Assembly: GCF_030463535.1 (NCBI RefSeq)
Contig: NC_132894.1
Coordinates: 11,085,933-11,149,932, forward strand
Origin: Salminus brasiliensis
Lineage: Eukaryota; Chordata; Actinopteri; Characiformes; Bryconidae
Direction of reading: 5' to 3'
Length of the DNA: 64,000 nucleotides
Positions within the stretch are counted from its first letter, which is position 1. The number at the start of each line of letters is the position of its first letter. Of the stretch, positions 25,217 to 38,765 are shown piece by piece. The position numbers and the translations under genes were made by a program. The notes beneath the pieces were generated by a model, which worked only from the letters and a program-made list of their open reading frames with translations, did no database searches and was not told the origin of the DNA.

Positions 25217-28200
25217 ATTAGGGGAAACCCGTCCTCTGGTCGGCAAAAATTGCTGTCAGATGAAATTTAAAGCAAAGGGACAGTACACCCCACCCCCTGG
25301 TTTTACCACAGTCATTTCCACACGGTTATTTGATTAAGAGGATTCTGTTACAGACACAGCCTAAGACACAGTTAGAAAGACAGTAAGTCTTAATCTGAAA
25401 AGGAAAAAATACAAGAAAAGCAAAGAAATAGCTAAATTCCAGGTCCGTGGTTTTTAATGAAAAAATATTGCATGAGCATTGAGTGTCTGACACTCCAGAT
25501 TGTTCATCACAAGATGCAGATGTTCATTTGATCATGCTGGACTTCTAGCCGGTCAAAACAAATGAAACTTTATCAGGAGCAATATAGCTTGCCATCTTCA
25601 TTGCATTACACGGGTTCAGGTGTGTTCTACTTAACCTGTAGGCACCTGTCCGATTCTGAGTGAGCAACGCGTGCTGCTCCACTTTGCTTTGACGCCACTT
25701 GCTGATCAGGTTTCTTCGAAACCCAATACTAGTTTGCTTAGCTGGCCCACAGCATCTCTGTCCAGCAACCATAGGTTTCGGAAACGTCCACAATAGGTCG
25801 TTTTGTGTAGAGGGTTACCCTAGCCATCAGTCCAAGGATTCCAAGAAGATGGAGTGATGCAGTTGTACTATATGCTGTATGCTGTATATGTTTATGGTCT
25901 TTTTTACCCTGTCATATACTGTTGAAGGTAAATGTAGGCCTTGGAGCCTTAACGGCAACCTGAAAGTGTTAGTTTATGTCCCCATGTATATTATGCCTCA
26001 TTTATTTTTCTGTAAATTTACATTATAATGTAAGGGCTTTGACCTTTGTCTTAAACGTCCTCTAAATGTTTTTTTTTTTTAATTATTATTCTTATGTTTC
26101 ACCTCCTCTTTCCTCCACCCTTGTCTATCACTAAGTGAAAACACTTAGCAAGCTAGCTAGCTTCCCTCAAAAACATGCGTCACGGTTTAGAATGACATTG
26201 ATCATAAAGTGTTAATAATCACAGTGTTTTCCCAGTATCACAGTATCAAATGATTTATTCAGTTGACATTAATAATGTTACATTGTGAATAGTAAAATAT
26301 ATTTTTGAATGGTTTGTTACTTTCTGTTTCATACACATTACAACGTAAGCATCATGTGACACATCAGATGTACAACAGACATTTATTGTCAATGTTTGCC
26401 TTAAAATATGTTTTAAAACTTATAGCAATAATGAATAACTAAATAAGCCTTGGGAAATGTAAACCTTAAAAACGATAATTAACTATTAACTACACTGTAA
26501 ACCCATCTGTATTTAGCTAACTCTAGCTATCTCCGCAAACATGCAAGCAAACTGCTAACAGCTAAGCGCTAATCAAAGCAGGATGCACTAACTAACTGAC
26601 TACAGCCAGGTTAAGCCTGTGAAAGCAAAGCCAACTATTTCAACTAACTGAATTAAGACCTGTTCACACCTCGCCACTGCATGTGATTAGTAATGATTGT
26701 ATCTGGTTAAAATGTGTCTTGTGTGCGTCTAGAGGACCAGAATCACTTCTTCTTCTCGGATTCTGTTTATAACGGAAACTGCATGTCAAAAAAATGAATT
26801 TGTTATTATGGATACAGCCACGTTATCTGTATGCGTATTACAGATTATAATGTACACTTCTGTGACAGTCGGGAACTGCACATGTTTATAATTTGGACTA
26901 GTCATGTAACGGCCTGATCCCACGTTTTTCTACCAACAGCTAATCCCAGAAACTGAAAATTTTAGGATTAGAGCCTTTTATAAATGTTTTGTAATGTATT
27001 ACCTTATATATAAATATTTTGTAGCCAATTTGTTTTTATGTATTGAGGCTCTTCCTCTTTCCAATCTAACAACCCCACCATCACCTTATCCCCTTTCTTT
27101 TACTGAGCCCTGTTTCTCAGCCCTACTTCAGTTCATCAAGGGTCGATTGCCCACTGCCCTAATCTCTTGTCCAAGTTTTCAGAGTTCTCTCACCTCAGTC
27201 ATCCATTCTCTTCTCACCCTACAACCATATGTTGAAGGCTTGGTCTAAACTCTTTTTTGGTCTGAAACAAATTCATCAAGATCCATCGATCCCTCTGAAT
27301 TGTAATTAAATCGTAAAGTGCCTAGAGCTTCCCAGCCCTAATACATACCATATCTTCTGTCAGTATCAGCAGATATACATATTCTTCCTACAAAGCCTGT
27401 TATTCATCAAGTCTTTGGAGGTTAAGGCTGAGTCAGAAGGCCCTTCAAACGTCTGCTGGTGCAGGAAGCCTTTCAACCATCTGAGTCATCCTGATTATGA
27501 TCACGCATCCCTCCCTGTGGTTGCTTTTACTATTGCCACCTCATCTCTCCATGTTTTGAGTAATTGTTCTTTGATCAAGATTTACTGATATGTGTGGGAA
27601 AAAAGCCCTTTTCATTAAATTCTGTTGCTGTGGCTAATACAGTCTAGCTTCAGCTTTTTCATCCAAAAGTCATAGCATTACACTCATGCAATGTCATGTC
27701 AACGTATGCCATATCTTACTTAGGAACTCGTGTTGAACATCCTGTTTCTGATTCCGTTATGTAATTGCCAACTGCCCCAAACGTGCCAAGAGGTCACTGT
27801 ATATTTTCAGGCATTAGACTGCAACAGACCCGGTCAAGGCTTTGGCCATGCTTTACAGCCGTCGAGCACCGGGCATCATTTTTAGCACAGTCAAACAGAG
27901 GTCAAAGAAACACTATCACAGGGTCTGTTTTTAGAATTCCACTGGTGAGACAGATTGGGCCTGAGCCAATGGCGCTGTATCAAATATTGATCCGGCACGG
28001 AAGAGCTAAGTTTGATTGATGCCAAGCCCTGGCATCTGCGATCTCTTTTACTCAAGCCTGGAAGAGTAATGTTTCCATCTTGCTCGACTAATTTTTGTTG
28101 GTACGTGACCTGGAGGCATGTTGTCGTCACCCCAGCATGTACCCTGTAACATGTACCTTGCTCACTAGCTATTAGAGCTGAGGTGTAAGTTAGCATAGCG

Positions 28201-28674
28201 TAGCACCGGGGGATTTGTTTGGTTTTAGGTTGTCCTGTTGATAAGCCGATGCTATTCTATTCTATGCTGTGTATTAAAATAATGAACTTAAGAGCATGCC
28301 TATGCTGTACAGGGTGATGTTTTAATAACCAGGGGTATCAAAATACAGATGTTTTGAGGTTGTCAATGTTTAATGTGTTAAAAGTCTGGAAACACAGTGA
28401 GAACTCATCTGTTTGAGCTCAGATTTCTTTTATAGTCTGGCATTTCCATCCAATACCTAGTTTATCTAATCAGCCTCATTAAAGTAAATCAGTTGAGCTG
28501 CTGGTGGAACTGAACAAATCCACACAGTGTCTGCCGGTGTAAACCTGTGTTCTTCTGACTGTGTTCTTCTAACCTGCACATCCATAATTTTAGCACATTC
28601 TGAGCACAGACCACTGTCTTTATCTTTATGTGTATTTATTCAAATCTTATATAGCTTTTTACTGGCACACTTAC

Positions 28675-28880
28675 TGCTCAGATAATATTACTACTTGCCA
28701 CCATGTAGAAGAGTGGGGTTCGATTCCTGGTCTGGGTAACTGTTCAGTGCTACACCAATTAGAGTCCTTGAGCAAGACTCCTAACACTGTATTGCCCCTT
28801 CTCTGTAATACTATATTGTCAGTTATACTGTAAGTTGCTTTGGATAAGAGTGTCAGCTGAATGCCATAAATGTAAATGTA
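28675..28880 (+). repeat. SINE-like element with tRNA-type B box and LINE-type tail
   Basis: GGGGTTCGATTCCTGGTCTG gives a B-box match. It is followed by CCTTGAGCAAGACTCCTAAC and the tail TTTGGATAAGAGTGTCAGCT, then GCCATAAATGTAAATG. This is the standard layout of a fish tRNA-derived SINE. Confidence 0.75.
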
Positions 28881-30639
28881 TTGCACACCATAAGGCCCTA
28901 TAAAGTTTATGAAAGAAACTTAAAACAAGCTAATCTATAATCATATAATCATGTTAGCTTAAAGAAACTCGAAAGGTTTGCTTTTGAAAGAGCCTAAAGA
29001 CTTGTAACAGATGGGGTAATAAAATATACAATATTTGAGATGGGTTAATATATTCTAAAACCTTTATAAAAACCTTCCAAACAAATAGTTTTTTTTCCTA
29101 AGCTGTCTTTGGAATAGACAGTTGGAGGAAAGGTGGAGTTACACTAGTTATGCTGACAGTATATTCAGTATCACAGAGGAAATCAATCAGTGTTTTTCTG
29201 TGGAAAAGCCAAATGGAAGTGATGGACTTCTTCCATGCCACTTGGTGATAATTGATTGTGCTGAGTGTCTCATCAATTTATTGCTCGCAGCTATGGTAAG
29301 GCCTGATGAATAGCCCTTTAAGATTGATGGAGGTGCTTTTAGATTTAATAGTTTACAGCACAGAGTTTTACTCCAGCTTTATCCAGTCTCTCAGAGTGCT
29401 AAATCACACTCTGAGACTGGGCCTGCATTGTATGTGTTGAAAAAGCAGATCTCTGTAAAGTAGGTTTCATCCTCTAGGGTTGAGTGGTTGGATGCTGTGA
29501 CATTGTTATCATGATGGCTTTTGAGAGCATCATTTTGGCTAATTTTGATATTTGAGCATCTGTAAGAGTTGATCAGAGGGTATTTAGTTTACACTGACGC
29601 TCACAGAGTTTGATATTGAGGTATAATATACATACTTAATGGCAAACCATGCCGAAATTGTTACAGTCCTGTTAAAACCAAGCTGCTGGAGCCCAGTGCA
29701 GCATATTGAATATCTGAGTAGTGATTACATTATGGTATATCATGGTTGTGATGTAGTGTGCCACATATTAAAGGAGCTGTACAGGATTCTGAAAAACAAC
29801 TGTTTATATTTGACCTCAACATCAAAATAAACACACCCCTCCCTTCAGTGCTCATTCAGAAGCTCCGCCCCACCTCCCCAGATCTTCGTGGCCATAAAAC
29901 CCTACGCAAATGTTGTACAATCAACTACCAGCATATAGCGTTAGCAAGAACGTCATGTCAAGTAATTAGCTTTAGCTGGATTAGCATTAGTAAACTGTTA
30001 CTACAATTGCTGCTGCTAAGCAAACCAGTTGTGATGATCTATTGCAAACATTCACAAACGGGACAAACCATACTGATCTATTACTGATCTAAGTTAAAGT
30101 TGCCAACCTATCCAGCAAGAACAGAGCAACAACCTCATACCTTTAAACATTCAGAGGTCTCTTCGCTGCCCAAACGCCTTTCCACATGTCTTCACCCTCG
30201 TCTGATCTAAGAACCTTTTGTTCAGCTTTTGTTCATCGATCTTTTACTTTTTGGCTGATTCTTGGCTGTGTCTCCTTGACCATGTGTGTAGTTCAACACA
30301 TAGCTAGCTAATGCCAGATACACAGTCTCCCCTGCCCCACTCTGTGTATGAGCACGAATGCCCCCTGTTGTTGATCGCCTGGAATAGTGTTGTGTTTCTT
30401 GGGCCTGAGCCAAGTTGTTTCCCATTTACAGAGCCAGGGCTGAGTACGAACACCGGCCTTTTTTCCTGTGCCTAAACAGACTGGAGAGTTTGCAAACCAT
30501 TAGAACGCATTATACAAAAATAACTCTTCAAGCACAGTGGTATATTTTTGCCAAATTGGCCACATTTAGTATCAGGTTCTGAATGAAATCAGATTTCAGT
30601 TCATCTCTCTGATATTATTAGATATAAAATAAAGAAGCT

Positions 30640-31040
30640 GGTGAAGCCTGTTTGTACATCTTCTGTCAAAACAAAACCTTGCATATTTTGGTGGGCAACA
30701 TGACATTATTTTATCGTTATTGTGATAAAGTATGTGGCAATTTACGTGGATAGTGCTCAAAGAACATATATGTACTGATATTTCAGTACAAAGAGAGTAC
30801 AACATTGTCCAATAAAAAAAACAAGCCTCCATTTTGTCTGTTTTTAGTTTTCTACATGGTTTGAACCCTGTAGCTGCTCTGTTCACTTTGTAAATAATTC
30901 TGGATGAATGGACCAATGGAAATGCTCTAAATGATGTAGACTAAACTCTTATTTTACATTTTAATTTGACTTCCATTCAAAGTTAAGCTCATTTTATAAA
31001 GTCACCATTTTGGAGATACAGGTTTTTTATTGGACAGTGA
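30640..31040. repeat. Dispersed repeat, 'ATGGACCAATAGAAA' family, copy 3
   Basis: Contains ATGAATGGACCAATGGAAAT, ATTTGACTTCCATTCAAAG and CACCATTTTGGAGATACAGG. It aligns block by block with the copies at 5630-5850 and 12230-12430. Unknown class. Confidence 0.6.
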
Positions 31041-31382
31041 CGGTAATTAGTCCTGGCACACTTTTGTTTTTGGTCCAGCACAGTATGCAAAACACTGCTG
31101 GTCTTTGGTTTGGTTTTTTTGGGCCTCTATTGCTGCTTTTTTGGACGTTCCGACTTTTAGTTTGCATAATTGCATAAACTTGCTTAATTTAAAAAATTAA
31201 CTTGCCCCTTCATGTTGTGTGAACATTTCACAATTAATGGATCAAATACCTAAGTAGAGATATTAAAGATACCAGCAATCAAATCGTTTCGTAGGATTAC
31301 ATCACTTGTCTGCTGTCTTTGAGATATCCGTTTGAATCCTGATAAACAAAGTTTCCATCTTTTATTTTTGGTTTTCTCTCAG

Positions 31383-34300
31383 ATGGCTTCAGCTACAGAT
31401 AACCGTTATGGCCAAAAGGAGTCTTCTGACCAGAACTTCGATTACATGTTCAAGATCCTGATCATTGGCAACAGCAGTGTGGGAAAGACCAGCTTTCTGT
31501 TCCGCTACGCTGACGACTCCTTTACTCCAGCCTTTGTTAGCACAGTAGGCATCGACTTCAAGGTGAAGACCATCTACAGGAATGACAAGAGGATCAAGCT
31601 GCAGATCTGGGTGAGATTTCATCTCCTTCTCAGATGTTAGGTCACTAGTGGCACTGTGGGTGGGATATCAAATATATATATATATATATATATATATGGT
31701 ATTAAAAATATATTTTTATATATTAGATTAAATAACTGTTGTTGTTTTGTTTTGTTTTTTTAAAGGGGGTGGGGATGGGATATTCAATAACATCAGATAT
31801 TCAAAAACATCATGGTCCATGTGACGTTAGATGATCAGAAACCTAGCAGCAGCCAATGGTCTAGACTCACAGCCAATCAGAATAGCACACAGCAGAGCAC
31901 AAGCTCCCTAGGGTCTTTGGTGATGGCCCCTCCTCCCCATTCGTAGAGTAGAAAGAGCTCAGCGAAGGTCCATTAGGCACATTATCCACTACATGCTGCA
32001 GAGCAGTTCTTTAAGGGCTTTATTGCCTGTGTTTCATTGCATATGGCGGTAAACAAACGTGCTGTGTTGCTTAATAATACAGCTGTTCATGAACTGTTCT
32101 ATGTCCCTACATGGCCTACATGGCACACACATTAACCCCTTTAATGCCAAAAGGCTTAACTACAGGAACGCCTGTACAAACCGGTGGGGCTATTCTTTGG
32201 TAATTGAAGTTTGTAATAACACTTTTGGTCTGCCAGTGGTGCTGGTTGTAAAGAAAGAGGCAGTATCCTGTTATAATTCGAACTTGATAAAACAGTGTTG
32301 ATGTGTGTGAAATCTCACTGGAAACATTTTGACATTGGCGCATGTCAGAAGTGCAGATTTAAACAAGTCCATCTTTGTCTTATTTATTATGTAAATAATA
32401 TGATTAATAATGTAGTCATTAACTTAACTATTTTAAGTAATTAAATAATGTATATGAAATCTTAAGCAAATGATCTAACCAACCAAGACTTCCAAGGGTT
32501 AGAATCCCCCTTTATTGAAGCATATGTAGAGACAGATGGGAAATGTATTCTTTTAGCACAGGGCTTGTTTATGAGGTACTGAGTTGCAAGACAGGGCTCA
32601 GTGTCATGGAGACAGGAAACAGTCCTGCTCCTGTTCATTACAGCTCTTGTGGTAACCTAATAGGTCCCCTTAGCATTAGTTGCTTACCAGCATGGGAGCT
32701 GTAACCTTGGATGGCACAACAGACTGAGAGAGTTGCTATGTGGATAGCTCAGAGCTGAAAGTTGGATTCTCAATCAAAAACTTAATCGAATGTGTCAGTA
32801 TTTAAACTGATACCCATAGATATAACATGTTTCTTCTGTCTTTTCTTGCATCAGTATTCAGGTTTTTTTTACATTACATTATGGGATGTCAATGGCCTCA
32901 ACGTTACACACATCGTCTTCTGTCTGCATTCATACACTACAAATGAATTACTTATCATCACTGATCATAGGCCTGGATTTTTGTACACTAAATAATGTAA
33001 TGCAGTGAATTATCCTGATGTTAATGCAATATAGTGTATAAAGCAGTATATCACAGTTACTGTAATTAAAAAACTGAACTGTATTAGTGTCAAATATTGT
33101 ATTCATGTCAAATAATGAGTGCATTTGAATTGTAGCGCTAAACCATGGTGGCAAATCTAGGTCCAGGCAAATCCAGGTTTCATCTAATTAACCAGTATAA
33201 TTACACTGTTTGTAATAAAACCTGCAGCTGATCAGTGTTTATAAAGAACTAATTGTATTCTTGATATGCTTAGAAAGGCTTATAGTGTATAACAATAACT
33301 AAATTTATCACCATAGAATAAAATATTGTCATATTGCCCAGCCCTAATCTATAGTACTTGCTATTCCAACTACATGATTGTTGTTTTGTCTCTTTCTTTA
33401 AAACGAGTGACTTGAGTCTGAGGAGGACCACTTTTTTCATTTGAGGTGGCTACAACTATGTATGGTGTTGAGTGATTTATTTGGTTTCCTACATGGTGAA
33501 AAAGTAGCCTGAGGTGCACAACTTTAAGTTGCTGTCTGGTTTAACGACCAACGTTTCCACGTTGAGATGCTTTTTCATTTAATCACACAATCAGTTTCAA
33601 CAATTGTCTTTGTAACCGATGTGTTTGGCTGATTAGGACACAGCAGGGCAGGAACGCTACAGGACCATCACCACAGCCTACTACAGGGGAGCCATGGGCT
33701 TCATCCTCATGTATGACATCACCAATGAAGAGTCTTTTGCTGCTGTACAGGACTGGTAAGTGATTTCCAAACCCTAGAATCTGCTTTCCAACCCTGTTGC
33801 CTGGGTCATTTGTCTTCATATCTTGGCAGCATCTCCATAAACAACTATTTTACACACAGACCAAGCACCTGTCGTCTTCAGTGGGGAGAGACTGATAAAC
33901 CCAAACCTGAAAACCAGGCTGACATTTCAAAATCACATTTAAAATATCACTGGTCAAATCTGAATGACACATTCCAGGCATGCACATACACTGTATGTCC
34001 AAATGTTTGTGGACACATGTCCTAATGAATGCATTCCACTACTTTAAGTTGCACCCATTGCTGACACAGATGTGTGAATGCACACAGACTGCTTGTCTAG
34101 TCCCTGGAGAGGAGTATTGCCAATAGAATATGACTCTGGAGCAGATAAACACGAACCTTTGAAGTATGCCTAATGCCAGGCTTGGGCTAGAGGGGCATGA
34201 AGCTCTCCAGCATTGAGCTGTGGAGCAGTGGAACTATGTTCTCTGGAATGACGGGCGGTGCTCCATCATGTGCTTTTGAGATGGTTTGGGGAGTTGAAGA

Positions 34301-35821
34301 TGAGGTGGGGTGGTGTTTATCCAACACCCTGACCCCAATAATGCTCTTGTTACTGCCTTGTCACCTCAGAATTTAGTATGGAAAGCCTTCCCTGGACAGT
34401 AGAGACTGTTACTCCAACAAAAGTACCCTTGATTTCAGAAGAAACTATTTCGGAAGAAACAACTGGCCTTTTAGGCCAAAAGATTATGTCAGAACTATTG
34501 TAGAACAGTGGCACCAGGCAGTGTGTTTGTTATAAAGAAGTTTTTTGTGGTTCACCTGGTACCTGTCACCCCCACTATGAAAACCTCTAACTCAAAAACT
34601 GTGCATTTACGACTTTGATTGTATCTTAATGACTAAAAATAATTGTCCTGTAACTGTTAGCTCAGCGTATTTTTGTCTAGATTGCACAGTACAGACAGCC
34701 AATCAGCAAAGATACAATTTACATATTAGTTTAAATAGCATAGTAAACCTTGTGCTGTTTTTTGGAATGTAGAATAAGGGCGCTAAAAGTAAAACAATCA
34801 TTTTGCAGAGTATGTACTTGTCTGTACTTGTGTTCCTGTGTACTGTTACATTCAAAAGTTCACATCTAGCCAAGTACAGTCCAAATACCCGGATGTGTTC
34901 TTGTTCCATTCACGCTATCAAGGCTACCGCTATCGGACACAGCCAAATATCCCACAATGCATTATGCACCACGCTGCAATTTCCGAATTACCGTAGAGCA
35001 TCTTCCCGTCCTTGGGAGTTTGTACTCGTGAGTCAAACTTGCCATATCAGTACTACCAACTACACCAGTCCCAACTTGCCGTTCATTGTATTGAGAATCC
35101 CTGAGCATAAGTTGAATTAGAAGGATTGGGGTGGTGATGGGGGTTAAATTTTGGATGTGATCCTTCTCCCAAACCTTTAGTTATTATAAAGCTCTATTAA
35201 CTGCCTTAAATACCAATGTCTCTTTAATCGAACAGGTCTACACAGATAAAGACATATTCATGGGATAATGCCCAGGTGCTTCTGGTGGGCAACAAGTGTG
35301 ACATGGAGGACGAAAGGGTGGTCGCCGCTGAGAGGGGACGGCAACTCTCTGAACATCTTGGTAAGTTACATTTTTCTTATTCAAGGCATTTGTTTAACCC
35401 CTTAATCCTACATCTGATAGCTTGAATACCTTTGAGTGAGGAGAGGGCCTTGTCTTGTATGGGACGTAAATTCCAAGTTTCCATCTCAGCTGTAGGCCAC
35501 ATTCTTCACAAGTTCATTAATGCTCCAAATGTTAGAATCCTATACAGCAACTTCCATAATTTGAGCAGTTATGTAATTTAGGTATCCAGTGCAGGACTTC
35601 ATTTTAGTTTGGAACTTCTCTTTGCTCTAGGCTTTGAGTTTTTCGAGGCCAGCGCCAAGGACAACATCAATGTAAAGCAGACGTTCGAGCGACTGGTGGA
35701 CATCATCTGCGAGAAGATGTCCGAGAGTCTGGACGCTGCTGACCCCGCCGTCACAGGGGCCAAACAGGGGCCGCAGCTGACCGAGCAGCCTGCCGCTCCA
35801 CACCAGGACTGTGCGTGCTAA
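31383..35821 (+). CDS. rab3a: Ras-related protein Rab-3A, complete, 4 coding exons
   Basis: A small GTPase of synaptic vesicles that controls late steps of regulated exocytosis through effectors such as rabphilin and RIM. Coding exons are 31383-31610, 33637-33755, 35236-35360 and 35631-35821; they give 220 residues, the same as mammalian RAB3A. Visible motifs are the P-loop GNSSVGKT (29-36), the switch I Thr54, DTAGQE with catalytic Gln81, NKCD (135-138), the SAK motif (165-167) and the C-terminal DCAC for double geranylgeranylation. The start ATG follows its acceptor directly, so the 5' UTR exon is separate (see 20830-21104). Near-identity to RAB3A separates it from RAB3B/C/D. Teleosts often keep two rab3a copies, and I cannot tell which ohnologue this is. 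The upstream neighbour pde4c is also adjacent in human. Confidence 0.97.
31611..33636 (+). other. rab3a intron 2
   Basis: AT-rich intron with an (AT)n microsatellite at about 31672-31697 and, at 33300-33350, an isolated right end of the GCTGGGCGATAT family (ATTGTCATATTGCCCAGCCC). No exon supported. Confidence 0.6.
33300..33350. mobile_element. Isolated right end of the 'GCTGGGCGATAT' element family
   Basis: AAAATATTGTCATATTGCCC and AGCCCTA match the right end of the element at 37318-37610. No left end was recognised nearby. Confidence 0.5.
33985..34470 (+). mobile_element. Nonautonomous DNA transposon copy, 'TGAATGCATTCAGCT' family, copy 4
   Basis: Starts ACTGTATGTCCAAATGTTTG and continues TGTGGACACATGTCC, GAATGCATTCCACTACTTTA, GCCTAATGCCAGGCTTGGGC and GCCTTCCCTGGACAGTAGAG. 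It fills most of rab3a intron 3. The right terminus looks degraded near 34470. Confidence 0.75.
34790..35100. repeat. Dispersed repeat shared with 24345-24460
   Basis: The blocks CCCACAATGCATTATGCACC, AATTACCGTAGAGCATCTTC and CCCGTCCTTGGGAG correspond to CCCAGAATGCATTACGCATC, TTGCTGTACAGCATCCG and CCCGTCCTTAAA near 24361-24450. No frame; family not identified. Confidence 0.5.
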
Positions 35822-37317
35822 AAGCTCAAATATCCCTCTCCCCCAGCCTTTCCAAATACACTGCCCTACGCTACCACATCCAGGAAAATAGGTTAAAAAC
35901 ATTAAAAAGAGTTTAAAATACAAATTCTAACCTTAGCTCCTCCCACAGTACGCATTCCTCGTCTGCCTTTTTGGTTCATTTTGAGATTGTAAGTTAATTT
36001 TCGAACCCCGTGACACTATTTTTATCAGTACGTCCACTTTGCTGCCCGCCACAGTCTTAGACGTGGTGAGGAAAAGCCATATTACACTTTAAGATACTTT
36101 AAGATTTTAAAATTAAGACCTTAAGACCCATTAAGTTTGGCGAAGCACAAATCATGACTTTGTGTGTTAGCTTCTTTGCTAAACGCTCTGTTTCTTCTGG
36201 CCTTTGTGTGCCATTTTTTCCACCTCTTCTGTATCTTTTTTTTGTTTTACCTTTCTTTCATTTCGTTACATTTTTGTATTATTTTTTTCTTCTTCTTTTG
36301 TTCTCACACTCTCCTTTTGTTAAGTGAATTACGAACAAAGAATAGAGGAAAAATTTCTGTATATTTATTCGAAATGTGTATATAGACAATGTGCAGTATT
36401 TAATTGATACAGATATAGTAACATATTCAGAAAAAAGCAAGTTTTTTTGAAAACGACATCGTTCAGAGAATTATGAAGAAAACAAGAGAAGTCATGTTAA
36501 TGTTTTTGTGGTAATCCTTTGCATCGCTCCTCACAAACCTCTCTTGCCGAATTGTAGGTGTACCTTTAGTCACTGAACTGCTTGATCTTACCTCCTTCAT
36601 GAGACTTGTGAAATTCAACCGTCATCCACAGGTATTCCTCAGTGTAAAAAATGCATGGAAGGAAATGAAGCCATTTTGGCGCATAGTTTTAAGATTGCAC
36701 TGTTGATTTAGATACAGACACTTCAGTATGTGTTCTTGCAGTCACGATGTAGTAGCAGCAGGACTTCTCTTCTGCCACTTGTAAATGAATAGTCCAGCGT
36801 TTTTCTACTGTCAAGTAGTATTTTCCCTGTATTTAGAAAAGAGAAATGATTCAAAATACATGTATAGTAGAATCCAGTGGACAGGAGCTGCAGCTCAAGC
36901 AACTATTATAAATGAGTCTTGAATCACTGCTTTTCGTTTTCTTTTGCAAAGTACAGGGCAAAAAATTATGTCTGCGTTAATGTTATGCTCTAGATAAAGA
37001 CAAAAAATGTTGGAGTATTCCTTTAAAGATTCAAACCCCTAAAACCATCCTTTATTTTACGATCTGACCCAGATTTAAGGTCCAAACCAGTGCAGGGCAT
37101 TCATTTCTACGCTGTGCTGCAAGAGCCAAGTTGAGGAAAGCATCTTCTCATGGTGTAAATGTGTATTTGTAATGTCACAAGGCTGATAGTCAGGACTGTT
37201 AGTAGACATACCTAATCTAGGCATTATTAAAAACATAAGGCGATGACGGCAAACAAGAACCCAGTGCGCCTAAATAACATTTTTGTGACTTCAGTGAACT
37301 TCCCCTGTACTACTAAC

Positions 37318-37610
37318 TAGGGCTGGGCGATATGGTAAAAATATTATATCACGATATTTAAAGGCAGTTTTATGATAAACGATATTTATGGCGATACATA
37401 TGGTCGCAGGCAAAATGCATCAGTAGCAGCAGATACTGAAAAAGTAGTCATAACAAATACTGTCCTGTACTTGGTACAGTAATTTTTATGTAAAATCTGC
37501 TGCACTTCATCTAACTGAACCAGACGAATTACACTGCAAGGAAATGTGCAGTAAGTTCAGAAAATCATGTTGTGTATCACGATAAAATATCGTCATATTG
37601 CCCACCCCTA
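37318..37610. mobile_element. Short inverted-repeat DNA element inside the rab3a 3' UTR
   Basis: The left end TAGGGCTGGGCGATATGGTA and the right end CGTCATATTGCCCACCCCTA are imperfect inverse complements about 290 bp apart. The interior repeats ATCACGATAT words. No frame. Confidence 0.7.
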
Positions 37611-38563
37611 CTACCAACCAGATAATTCCCAGCTTTTTTTCCTTTGCTATGCTGTCTTCCTGAAAACTATTGTAAATATATTGGAGTCTTTAGTTTTCTG
37701 TGTGAATTGTGTTGTATTGACTCTGGGTAAAACAAGAAGAGATAAAAAAGACAACAACAAAAAAAAAAAAAACTAAATCTAAATTATTTAAAGTATGTGC
37801 TTTATTGCTATTGTGTATGCCTGCTTGTGAATGAATGTGTCACTTTATTACAAAGCAATATTGAGAAAATATCTTTTAAAGTATTATTCATTGTTTTGTT
37901 ACATCCTTCCAGGAGTGAGAGGAATTCAAGGAAATTGCAAAAAAAATTAAAAATCCTGGTAAATTGAAACTCACTGATTTGCAGGAATGCTCCTTAAATG
38001 TGTGTGATGGCATTTCAGTCAGAATGTCCAGTGATGATCGGAACAGGAGAACAGAGGCCACCAGTATGACACCATGAAGCAGCCAGGCAAGCCCTCTGTG
38101 TCCTTGGCCTGTTTGCACTGCTTTACTTTGCTAGGATCATAGCAAAGCTGGTGAGCTTTGTGTGAAACTGCTCCGAACCCGGAAGCAAACGTTCCGTGCT
38201 CCCTATCACATCCTCCTGAACACTGGAACCTTGCTGAGAAGTTTCTGTAGCAAAACACCTGCTCGTTGCTTTTGCATTTCGATTGCTTTAGCCTCTTTAC
38301 TTTTGTTGGTTTGTTGGACCTGGGTTATCTGCACTCTCTGATTTGTATCTGATATGCTTCATTGTGATTCTTTCTTTTCTACTTCTTCTGTTTTCTAATT
38401 TTCCTTTTCTAATATGGGACTTCAGTGTACGTTCAAGAAAAAGATCAACTATTATGCAGTAGTAAATTTACTCGAAATACAATAAGGGGTATGGTGTCAA
38501 ATGTTCAGTGGTGAAATTTACCAAACCAACTGTCTATGTTGTGGAATTTACTGAAATGAAAAA

Positions 38564-38588
38564 AATAAAATAATAATAAATAAATAAA
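38564..38588 (+). terminator. Overlapping poly(A) signals, probable rab3a 3' end
   Basis: Four AATAAA hexamers start at 38564, 38575, 38579 and 38583, on the rab3a strand and about 2.75 kb after the stop codon. Confidence 0.5.
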
Positions 38589-38719
38589 GGTTTGTGCTGT
38601 AAAATGAACTCACATTTCTTGTTGTTAGACACTTCGGATTATACATATAAATATAGAAATGAACAGAGCTGCACTAGAGGGCACCAGAGGACAAGCTTTT
38701 CTTGTCTGTGATCTCATAT

Positions 38720-38754
38720 CTCAAAGGGAATGAGAATAGCTCATTCCCTTTGAG
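38720..38754. repeat. Perfect 15-bp inverted repeat with 5-base loop
   Basis: The arms CTCAAAGGGAATGAG (38720-38734) and CTCATTCCCTTTGAG (38740-38754) are exact inverse complements separated by AATAG. Confidence 0.9.
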
Positions 38755-38765
38755 GGAGGGGGGTA

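Larger units (their letters stand above)
21105..31382 (+). other. rab3a intron 1 (about 10.3 kb)
   Basis: Starts GTAAGG and ends TCTCTCAG before the ATG. It carries (GT)n runs at about 21396-21418 and 21604-21640, a degenerate tandem array (22150-23420), an inverted-repeat element (24469-25216), a SINE (28675-28880) and a dispersed repeat (30640-31040). Other stretches, such as 25220-28670, are AT-rich with no supported exon. Confidence 0.6.
35822..38590 (+). other. rab3a 3' UTR, about 2.7 kb
   Basis: Runs from the TAA at 35819-35821 to a cluster of overlapping poly(A) signals near 38564-38588. It is AT-rich with T-rich runs (about 36230-36300) and carries an inverted-repeat element (37318-37610). 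Its extent is inferred from the first strong signal cluster. Confidence 0.55.

Noticed and set aside
26994-27248. 84-codon frame in rab3a intron 1
   Set aside because: Leu/Ser-rich with no domain recognised; could be a transposon scrap, but not enough signal to call.
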